Notes under the pieces: model-generated | The model's database searches: none | What the model saw: the letters and a program-made list of their open reading frames with translations, nothing else | What the model was told of the DNA's origin: nothing | Translations under genes and position numbers: made by a program | In this document: one piece after another, positions 16,561-22,198 of the stretch | Position numbering within the stretch: position 1 is the first letter of the stretch | How the letters are laid out: each line of letters begins with the position of its first letter | From: Turicibacter sp. | GTDB lineage: Bacteria > Bacillota > Bacilli > MOL361 > Turicibacteraceae | Reading direction: 5' to 3' | NCBI GenBank assembly: GCA_030531025.1 | Contig: JAUMTV010000054.1 | Coordinates: 1-22,198 of the forward strand | DNA: 22,198 nucleotides

Positions 16561-17071
16561 ATTAATTATGACCTTTATGACATGTTTTGTCCTTGATAAT
16601 TTATTAGTCATCTTTTTACCAATTCAACCGATTTTTGGACATTATATGGTGATCCCGAACGTCTTTTTGATTTGTTTAGCCTTTTTTACGTTTTATGATA
16701 AAGGGTTCCGCCCGCTTTTGATTGCTCTTATTTTTGGAATTCTGTACGATATTTGCTATGCTGATTTAATTGGGCTATATACATGTTTATTTCCAATCAT
16801 AACGTTTATTTTGTTACGTTTCATTTCACAAACAATGCCGATTAATATTTTATCGATGATGGCATTGGTAATGATGGTTGTTATTTTTGAAGAGTGGGTG
16901 GTTTATTTTATTGTTAATACGATGAAGACGACTAATATGACATTACTAATGTTTATTAAGTTGATTTTACTTCCAACAGCTATTTTTAATACGTTAATCA
17001 CCATTCCAATTTATCCAGTTTTAAAACGTCAATTTAGAAAATATCAACGAGATTTTTTAAATGAATTTTAA
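16553..17071 (+). CDS. mreD: Rod shape-determining protein MreD
   Basis: A 172-residue, highly hydrophobic protein with about five or six membrane helices, the usual MreD size. It partners MreC in the elongasome. The ATG overlaps the mreC stop (ATGATTAG), implying translational coupling. GILYDICYADLIGLYT matches the conserved central MreD motif region. A terminator follows, so mreCD forms a two-gene unit separate from spoIVFAB. minC and minD, which follow mreD in B. subtilis, are not here. Confidence 0.9.
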   Translation: MIRLIMTFMTCFVLDNLLVIFLPIQPIFGHYMVIPNVFLICLAFFTFYDKGFRPLLIALIFGILYDICYADLIGLYTCLFPIITFILLRFISQTMPINILSMMALVMMVVIFEEWVVYFIVNTMKTTNMTLLMFIKLILLPTAIFNTLITIPIYPVLKRQFRKYQRDFLNEF

Positions 17072-17074
17072 TTT

Positions 17075-17101
17075 AAAAGACACCTGAAGGTGTCTTTTTT
17101 T
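17075..17101 (+). terminator. mreCD terminator
   Basis: AAAAGACACC and GGTGTCTTTT form a 10-bp stem with loop TGAA and a T-run. Confidence 0.92.
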
Positions 17102-17262
17102 ATGAAGTTAAATGGCATAAAATTCTAAGCATCCTTCTAATATTATAAGCTCATGTTTAAAATCATTTAGTCATCAGAATAAGAGTTCTAATTTTTTATA
17201 AAGACTCATATGATTCATTGAACAAGCTTACGTACATGAAACAATAGTTGGGAGGAATTGTT

Positions 17263-18057
17263 GTGGCTAATCAAAAAAAAAATCGTCCACCTTATCGCTC
17301 TACTTATAGTGGGTATAAAGCAAATCATTCATCATCTTATTATAGACGAAGAGAGCAGGAAGATGGGACAGTTATATTTGTTCGACGTTTTATTTGTCAA
17401 TCAATGGTTTGTTTATGTTTACTAATGAGTGTATTAGTGCTTCAAAAAATTCCTAATGTTCCTCTTTATGAAAATGTAAAGAGTGTCGTGATGGGAAACT
17501 TTCCTTTTACGAAATATGAAAAAATGTATCAAGACATGTTATTTAAATTGTTCCCTTTTGATAATAGTTTAACAAAACAAGAGGATGCAACTATTCCTAC
17601 AAGTGGAATAGAAGGAACAACAGTAGATGAATCAGGTAATCCGATTGAGGGGGAAAGCACAGATTCAATTTTTGATATTTCACAGGCTATTAGTAATATT
17701 CGTAATAATATGGTATTAAAAGATTATGAGAACGGTGTCATCATTCAAATCAAACAGGATGAAGAGATTCGTAGTTTTGTTCCTGGAATTGTTTTGAATG
17801 TAGGAATGGATGATAAAATCAGCAACTATATGAATATCCAGTTAGAAGATGAGTGGACATTAACTATAGGCTTTATTGAAAACCGAAAAGTGAGTCAATA
17901 TCAACATATTAAAGCTGGTGATGTTTTAGGAGTCGGTTCAGTCATTGGAGAACCAGGAACAGAATTAGGAGAAGGAGCTTATTATTATTTAGCGCTAAAA
18001 GATAAGGATGGAAAATATCAAGACATTGCAGCTTATTTAGATGAGTATGTTCAATAA
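17263..18057 (+). CDS. spoIVFA: SpoIVFA-like M23-fold membrane protein
   Basis: In B. subtilis SpoIVFA holds the intramembrane protease SpoIVFB with BofA in the outer forespore membrane, inhibiting it until sigma-K is needed. The product is 264 aa. It has a basic, Tyr/Arg-rich N-terminus, one transmembrane helix at about residues 43-60 (ICQSMVCLCLLMSVLVLQ), and a C-terminal domain at about 160-264 resembling a degenerate LytM/M23 fold (GVIIQIKQDEE, IKAGDVLGVGSVIGE). The LytM His-x-His zinc motif is not seen, consistent with a non-catalytic role. The start GTG at 17263 has GGGAGG 7 nt upstream; an in-frame TTG at 17248 lies upstream of that site. spoIVFB follows after 15 nt. Neighbourhood strongly supports the call. 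Confidence 0.8.
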   Translation: MANQKKNRPPYRSTYSGYKANHSSSYYRRREQEDGTVIFVRRFICQSMVCLCLLMSVLVLQKIPNVPLYENVKSVVMGNFPFTKYEKMYQDMLFKLFPFDNSLTKQEDATIPTSGIEGTTVDESGNPIEGESTDSIFDISQAISNIRNNMVLKDYENGVIIQIKQDEEIRSFVPGIVLNVGMDDKISNYMNIQLEDEWTLTIGFIENRKVSQYQHIKAGDVLGVGSVIGEPGTELGEGAYYYLALKDKDGKYQDIAAYLDEYVQ

Positions 18058-18072
18058 TTAGGAGGGACATTC

Positions 18073-18891
18073 ATGCGTAAAAATCGGTTAAAGTTTACTC
18101 CATCTTTTTATGCAATGACCCTCTTAGCCATTATGCTTGGTTATTTAAATGAATATGTTATTTTTGCCTTAACGATCATTATTCATGAATGTGGTCATCT
18201 AACGATGGCCTTTTTTTATAAATGGGAATTAGAAGAATTAAGATTTTTTGCCTTTGGTGGGGTGATGGAATTTAAAGGTGAGTTAAATAAATCGAACAAA
18301 GAGGATTTAGTGGTTAGCAGTGGAGGGATTCTCTTTAACGTGATTACGTTATTCATTTTACTTCTCTTACGAAACAATACGAGCTCTTATCTTCATTTAT
18401 ATCTCTATAAATACGCGATATGGGCACAACTTTTTGTGATTATATTTAATCTCATTCCATTACCGCCTCTTGATGGCAGCCGATTAGTTAGTGCTATTTT
18501 ATGTTATTTTTGGCCATATAAGACTGTTTTGCAAATTGTTAAATGGTTAAATGGAGTATTAGTTATAATTGGCACAGTTATAACATTTTTATACGATATT
18601 CGACAAATCTTTCTTATTGTGAGTTTTTTAATATATTCGACAATAAAGTACAATCAGCAAATTGATTATATTTTTCAACGTTTTCTTTTGCAGAAGAAAA
18701 TGTATATAAACGTTGATTTACCAAGAAAAATCGTAAAAATTAAAAGTCATTCTTGGGAGGATAAAATTTATCGAGGATATTTAAATTCATTTCAAGTCAA
18801 AAATCGACTTCATGAAGAAATAAAATGGTTAAAATTAAAATATAAAGAAAATGATACGTTAATTGTTGACGCTCAAATTAAAACTGACTAA
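18073..18891 (+). CDS. spoIVFB: SpoIVFB-like intramembrane metalloprotease (M50)
   Basis: A site-2-type protease that in Bacillus cleaves pro-sigma-K in the mother cell. Zinc motif HECGH is at residues 38-42, inside the first membrane helices. The second conserved motif, NLIPLPPLDG, is at 126-135, with D134 as the third zinc ligand. Several membrane helices span about residues 11-190. The soluble tail (about 200-272) corresponds to the CBS-domain region in longer M50B members but is short and not clearly a CBS domain. TAGGAGGG lies ahead of the ATG. It pairs with spoIVFA immediately upstream. Confidence 0.9.
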   Translation: MRKNRLKFTPSFYAMTLLAIMLGYLNEYVIFALTIIIHECGHLTMAFFYKWELEELRFFAFGGVMEFKGELNKSNKEDLVVSSGGILFNVITLFILLLLRNNTSSYLHLYLYKYAIWAQLFVIIFNLIPLPPLDGSRLVSAILCYFWPYKTVLQIVKWLNGVLVIIGTVITFLYDIRQIFLIVSFLIYSTIKYNQQIDYIFQRFLLQKKMYINVDLPRKIVKIKSHSWEDKIYRGYLNSFQVKNRLHEEIKWLKLKYKENDTLIVDAQIKTD

Positions 18892-18899
18892 AATGAAAA

Positions 18900-19307
18900 A
18901 TGAATGAACATCAGTTGGAGGCGGATTTAAACGTGGGACAAGTATCAGGAAATTTTTCCGTTTTAGTAGTCGATGATAATGAAATTAATTTAATGCTAAT
19001 GGAAGACATCTTAGATGTTATGGATATCAAGAATGTAAAAACAATTGATAGCGGGATTGAAGCCGTAAATGAGATTGAACAAAATCCTAACTATGATGTT
19101 GTTGTGATGGATATTTGTATGCCGGGAATGGACGGTTATGAAGCATCAAAACAATTACGCTATATGGGATATCGAGGACGTATTGTTGCCTTAACTGCTA
19201 GCTTATTATCAAAAGAAGATCCAAAATTTCAAGAAGCCATGATGGATGATATTTTACTAAAGCCAATAGATTTAAATATGATTAAGAAAGTCTTATGTTT
19301 TGCATAA
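18900..19307 (+). CDS. Stand-alone response-regulator receiver domain
   Basis: A 135-aa protein made of one CheY-like receiver. The acidic pair is D25-D26, the phospho-acceptor D71 (VVVMDICMPGMDGYEA), T99 in ALTA and K121 in LLKPID; all catalytic positions are intact. No output domain follows. VVDDNEINLMLME resembles receiver modules of hybrid kinases more than Spo0F. It starts 8 nt after spoIVFB. ATG at 18900 has no clear ribosome site; in-frame GTG at 18933 lies 12 nt after GGAGGCGG, so the true start is uncertain (GTG gives 124 aa). A role in sporulation signalling is inference from location. Confidence 0.86.
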   Translation: MNEHQLEADLNVGQVSGNFSVLVVDDNEINLMLMEDILDVMDIKNVKTIDSGIEAVNEIEQNPNYDVVVMDICMPGMDGYEASKQLRYMGYRGRIVALTASLLSKEDPKFQEAMMDDILLKPIDLNMIKKVLCFA

Positions 19308-19325
19308 AAAAACATAAGGCTTTTT
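19289..19325 (+). terminator. Terminator after the receiver gene
   Basis: CTTATGTTTT and AAAACATAAG, extended by AAG(T)/(G)CTTT, form a long stem ending in TTTTT. The stop codon lies in the loop, so the hairpin overlaps the coding end. Confidence 0.85.
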
Positions 19326-19437
19326 GTTTAAAAAATTTAAAATGAACTAAAATAAATTATAAAAATTTTCGAAATCGTCATTCATTAAGGAACTTAGAAA
19401 ATAATCGAAAAAGGTAGACATAACCATACATAAATGA

Positions 19438-19466
19438 TTGACGAATAGTATAGGCTTTGATATAAT
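19438..19466 (+). promoter_or_regulatory. Strong promoter of the rplU operon
   Basis: TTGACG (19438-19443), 17 nt, TATAAT (19461-19466). Near-perfect sigma-A promoter. Confidence 0.88.
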
Positions 19467-19471
19467 GAATC

Positions 19472-19560
19472 ATGTTGTTAGCACCTTAGGGTACTACAAC
19501 CGCACGGATAAGGTCAAAATATGTCACTGACATATACCTTTAATGGCGAGTCTTAGTTAA
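19472..19560 (+). promoter_or_regulatory. Structured leader of rplU (L21-leader type)
   Basis: The transcript between promoter and rplU carries two evident hairpins. GTTGT-AG pairs with CT-ACAAC around CACCTTAGGGTA. AAGGT and ATATGTC pair with GACATAT and ACCTT around ACT. Firmicute rplU operons often have a conserved L21 leader thought to mediate autoregulation; position and structure fit, but I cannot confirm the covariance match here. Confidence 0.7.
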
Positions 19561-19580
19561 ATTTTAAGGAGGTGCAGGTA

Positions 19581-19889
19581 ATGTACGCTATTATCAAAAC
19601 TGGTGGTAAACAATTAAAGGTTGAAGTAGGTCAAGCTATCTACGTTGAAAAATTAAATGTTGCTGAAGGTGAAGTTGTAACTTTCGACGAAGTATTATTC
19701 GTTGGTGGAGAAAATGCAAAAGTTGGTGCTCCATTAGTAGAAGGTGCAACTGTAACTGCTAAGGTTGAAAAACACGGTAAAGGTGAAAAAATCATCGTGT
19801 TTAAATACAAACCTAAAAAAGGTTACAAAAAGAAACAAGGTCACCGTCAACCATACACTAAAGTGGTTATCGAAGCTATCAACGCTTAA
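19581..19889 (+). CDS. rplU: 50S ribosomal protein L21
   Basis: A 102-residue 23S rRNA-binding protein. It starts [17 protein letters not shown] and ends with the basic [16 protein letters not shown] region diagnostic of bL21. ATG at 19581 is 6 nt after AAGGAGGTG; an in-frame GTG at 19572 is part of that ribosome site and is not the start. It heads the rplU-prp-rpmA operon. Confidence 0.97.
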   Translation: MYAIIKTGGKQLKVEVGQAIYVEKLNVAEGEVVTFDEVLFVGGENAKVGAPLVEGATVTAKVEKHGKGEKIIVFKYKPKKGYKKKQGHRQPYTKVVIEAINA

Positions 19890-19899
19890 TTATTAGACG

Positions 19900-20211
19900 A
19901 TGATTACAGCCAATTTTAACTATAAAAATAATAAAGTTGAGTCATTTGAGATCAGCGGCCATGCCTTTGCAGGTGAACCAGGTGAAGACTTAGTCTGTGC
20001 TGCGGTGAGCGCTGTGACATTTGGCTTAACCAATTCCATTATCAGCTTAGATGAATCAGAACTTATTATAAAAATGGAAGATGGTTATTTATTAGTTGAA
20101 AATCTTCCAGATAGTGAAGCGTGTCAAACGCTAATCTATGGAATGATAACTTCTTTACAAACAATCGAAGAAGATCAATTTAAATACTTAACAGTAATAG
20201 AGAATAAGTAG
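19900..20211 (+). CDS. prp: Ribosomal-processing cysteine protease Prp
   Basis: A 103-aa protein of the YsxB family. Prp removes the N-terminal extension of ribosomal protein L27 in Firmicutes. Catalytic His is H21 ([16 protein letters not shown]) and Cys is C33, the spacing seen in the family. The gene sits between rplU and rpmA, 10 nt after rplU, with a weak ribosome site that suggests coupling. The substrate is encoded directly downstream and has the expected cleavable extension. Confidence 0.93.
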   Translation: MITANFNYKNNKVESFEISGHAFAGEPGEDLVCAAVSAVTFGLTNSIISLDESELIIKMEDGYLLVENLPDSEACQTLIYGMITSLQTIEEDQFKYLTVIENK

Positions 20212-20222
20212 GAGGTGGACTC

Positions 20223-20507
20223 ATGTTAAAGTTAAACTTACAATTTTTCGCATCTAAAAAAGGTGTTGGTTCTACTAAGAACGGTCGTGACTCTGAATCT
20301 AAGCGCTTAGGTGCTAAGAAAGCAGACGGACAATACGCTTCTGCAGGATCAATCATCTACCGTCAACGTGGAACAAAAATTTATCCAGGTACAAACGTAG
20401 GTATGGGTGTTGATCACACTTTATTCGCTAAAATCGATGGTATCGTTAAATTCGAACGTTTAGGACGTGACAAAAAACAAGTTTCTGTATATCCAGAAGC
20501 TAAGTAA
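20223..20507 (+). CDS. rpmA: 50S ribosomal protein L27 with Prp-cleavable extension
   Basis: A 94-aa protein whose N-terminus reaches the peptidyl-transferase centre. The start is [20 protein letters not shown]; in Firmicutes Prp cuts after FFA, exposing the mature SKKG end. [15 protein letters not shown] and [13 protein letters not shown] are bL27 signatures. TAGGAGGTG lies 6 nt before the ATG. A terminator follows, so obg is in a separate unit. Confidence 0.97.
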   Translation: MLKLNLQFFASKKGVGSTKNGRDSESKRLGAKKADGQYASAGSIIYRQRGTKIYPGTNVGMGVDHTLFAKIDGIVKFERLGRDKKQVSVYPEAK

Positions 20508-20517
20508 TCGATTTAAT

Positions 20518-20549
20518 AAATCCCCTAATCATCTGATTAGGGGTTTATT
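20518..20549 (+). terminator. rpmA terminator
   Basis: CCCCTAATC and GATTAGGGG form a perfect 9-bp stem with loop ATCT, then TTTATTTTT. Confidence 0.94.
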
Positions 20550-20601
20550 TTTATGTTCATTTCTTGTATGAGTTTATTAGTTTATTTTAATAATATATAT
20601 A

Positions 20602-20644
20602 AGTCCAGATAAGTTTTTCCTATCGGAAAACTTTTAGCTGGACT
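20602..20644 (+). other. Two-tier hairpin in the obg leader
   Basis: AGTCCAG pairs with CTGGACT. Inside, AAGTTTT(T)CC pairs with GGAAAACTT around TATC, with one bulged T. AGGAGG follows at once but no usable start codon lies behind it. The region occupies the usual spo0B position. A candidate -35 TTGTAT is at 20564. Confidence 0.6.
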
Positions 20645-20736
20645 ATAGGAGGCTTTAGTATTAAAGCAACATATTAACTAGGACTGATGTAGAATCATGA
20701 AATATATTTCTGTTTCTATATAGAAGAATACTAAAA

Positions 20737-20759
20737 ATGAAGTGAAGACCACTTCATTA
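20737..20759 (+). other. 9-bp hairpin just before the obg ribosome site
   Basis: AATGAAGTG and CACTTCATT form a perfect stem around AAGAC, ending 21 nt before the TTG start. There is no T-run, so it could affect translation or mRNA stability but is not a terminator. Confidence 0.6.
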
Positions 20760-20779
20760 AATAGAATTGAGGGATACAT

Positions 20780-22063
20780 TTGTTTATCGATCAAGTCAAA
20801 CTAAAAGTAACGGCTGGTAATGGTGGTAATGGTGCTGTTGCCTTCCGTCGTGAAAAATATATTGCAAATGGTGGTCCTGCAGGTGGTGACGGAGGTAACG
20901 GAGGAAGTGTTGTTTTCGTTGCTGATGAAGGATTATCAACTTTATTAGATTTACGTTATAACCGTGTGTTACAAGCGAAAAATGGTGAAAATGGAATGGC
21001 AAAAAGTTGCCATGGTAAAAATTCAGATGATTTAGTTGTAAAAGTTCCAGTTGGAACAATTGTTTATGATAACAGTACAAACTTAATCATTGCGGACTTA
21101 ACAGAAAATGGTCAACGTGCAGTTATTGCAAAAGGAGGACGCGGAGGACGCGGAAATATTCACTTTGCAACACCACGTAATACAGCGCCAGAACTTGCTG
21201 AAAATGGTGAGTTAGGTCAAAAACGTGAAATTCGTGTTGAATTAAAAGTTTTAGCAGACGTTGGACTAGTTGGATTCCCGAGCGTTGGGAAATCAACGTT
21301 AATTTCAGTTGTTTCAGCATGTAAGCCAAAAATTGCTGCTTATCACTTTACAACGTTAGTTCCTAACTTAGGAGTTGTTGGAGTACCAGATGGTCGTTCA
21401 TTTGTTATGGCAGACTTACCTGGATTAATTGAAGGTGCTGCTAGTGGAGCGGGACTAGGACATCAATTCTTACGTCATATTGAGCGTACACGTGTTATAT
21501 TACATGTAATTGATATGTCAGGAATGGAAGGTCGCGACCCTTATGAGGACTATGTGACAATTAATAATGAATTAGCACAATACCGTTATAAATTATTAGA
21601 GCGACCACAAATTATCGTTGCTAATAAGATGGATATCGGTGATGCTGAAGAAAACTTAAAAGCATTTAAAGAAAAAGTTGGTGACGATGTGACAATTGTT
21701 GAAATTTCAGCAGCAACGCGTCAAGGAATCGATCAATTATTATATAAAACAGCTGATTTATTGGAACAAACACCTCAATTCCCATTATATGATGAGGATG
21801 AAGTAGAACAATCAGTAACATATAAATTCAAACCTGAAGAAGCTAAGTTCCATATTTCTCGTGGAGATGATGGAGTTTACGTGGTTACAGGAGCACATGT
21901 TGAAAAAATCTTCCATCAAACAGATTTCAATCGCGAAGCATCGGTTATGCGATTTGCACGTCAATTACGTCAAATTGGTGTCGATCAAGCGTTACGTGAT
22001 CTTGGAGTTGAGGATGGAGATCTTGTACGTATCCTTAACTTTGAATTTGAGTTCAAAGATTAA
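20780..22063 (+). CDS. obg: GTPase Obg (ObgE/CgtA)
   Basis: An essential ribosome-associated GTPase linked in Bacillus to 50S assembly and sporulation. The glycine-rich Obg fold is at residues ~1-158 ([27 protein letters not shown]). The P-loop GFPSVGKS is at 165-172, then DLPGLIEGA and NKMD. The C-terminal OCT domain, about 345-427 ([20 protein letters not shown]), is typical of Firmicute Obg. TTG start, with GAGGG 6 nt upstream. It lies after rpmA as in Bacillus, but spo0B, usually between them, is missing. Confidence 0.97.
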   Translation: MFIDQVKLKVTAGNGGNGAVAFRREKYIANGGPAGGDGGNGGSVVFVADEGLSTLLDLRYNRVLQAKNGENGMAKSCHGKNSDDLVVKVPVGTIVYDNSTNLIIADLTENGQRAVIAKGGRGGRGNIHFATPRNTAPELAENGELGQKREIRVELKVLADVGLVGFPSVGKSTLISVVSACKPKIAAYHFTTLVPNLGVVGVPDGRSFVMADLPGLIEGAASGAGLGHQFLRHIERTRVILHVIDMSGMEGRDPYEDYVTINNELAQYRYKLLERPQIIVANKMDIGDAEENLKAFKEKVGDDVTIVEISAATRQGIDQLLYKTADLLEQTPQFPLYDEDEVEQSVTYKFKPEEAKFHISRGDDGVYVVTGAHVEKIFHQTDFNREASVMRFARQLRQIGVDQALRDLGVEDGDLVRILNFEFEFKD

Positions 22064-22072
22064 TTATCTTTC

Positions 22073-22107
22073 AAGCTACTTTACTTGTCGTAAAGTGGCT
22101 TTTTTTA
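22073..22107 (+). terminator. obg terminator
   Basis: AAGCTACTTTAC and GTAAAGTGGCTT form a 12-bp stem (one T-G pair) with loop TTGTC and a long T-run. Confidence 0.92.
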
Positions 22108-22198
22108 TGTCTCCAAATAAATATGAGCATGTATTTTAAAATTCTATATAAAAACAGAGAAATAATCTACATTTTCAGAATCATCCTCAGTTTCTAGT

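Overview
This window looks like a chromosomal segment of a low-GC, AT-rich, endospore-forming Firmicute. The gene order is a rearranged version of the Bacillus subtilis block spoVID-ysxE-valS-folC-comC-spoIIB-maf-radC-mreBCD-minCD-spoIVFAB-rplU-ysxB-rpmA-spo0B-obg. Base composition, codon use and some missing Bacillus genes suggest a deep-branching relative such as the Turicibacter/Erysipelotrichales side of the Bacillota. That placement is inference; the presence of sporulation genes is seen directly.

Layout. 1-3094: the tail of an unidentified upstream frame, spoVID (spore morphogenesis, with a nearly identical internal duplication), an overlapping ysxE, and an unlisted 59-residue membrane ORF on the minus strand that overlaps the ysxE tail. 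3095-4947: a long region without convincing protein genes. It begins with tandem promoters and a valine-type T-box leader with terminator, followed by about 1.4 kb carrying six spaced copies of a 23-bp repeat (core TTATCCAGGTGG or TAATCCAGGTGG), whose subtypes run in the order A-B-C-A-B-C. 4948-11046: valS, a membrane PASTA protein, folC, a SPOR-domain SpoIIB-like protein and radC. 11097-15542: an accessory block (DUF1622 membrane protein on the minus strand, asparagine synthase, GNAT acetyltransferase, frameshifted IS1182-type element) where maf and mreB would be expected. 15635-18891: mreC, mreD, spoIVFA and spoIVFB. 18900-22107: a stand-alone receiver-domain protein, then the structured leader-rplU-prp-rpmA operon and obg.

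How the genes fit together. SpoVID, YsxE, SpoIIB-like, SpoIVFA and SpoIVFB all act in spore assembly, engulfment or mother-cell sigma-K activation. MreC/MreD act in cell-wall elongation. ValS is probably controlled by charging of tRNA-Val through the T-box. L21, Prp and L27 form a known functional unit: L27 carries the N-terminal extension ending FFA-S that Prp removes. mreB, minCD, maf, comC and spo0B are not in their usual places.

The most unusual signal is the repeat-rich 1.4-kb stretch between the T-box terminator and valS. The repeats match the first part of this window's own T-box sequence (AATC-AGGTGGT) at 11 of 12 positions. I do not recognise this arrangement as a described element.
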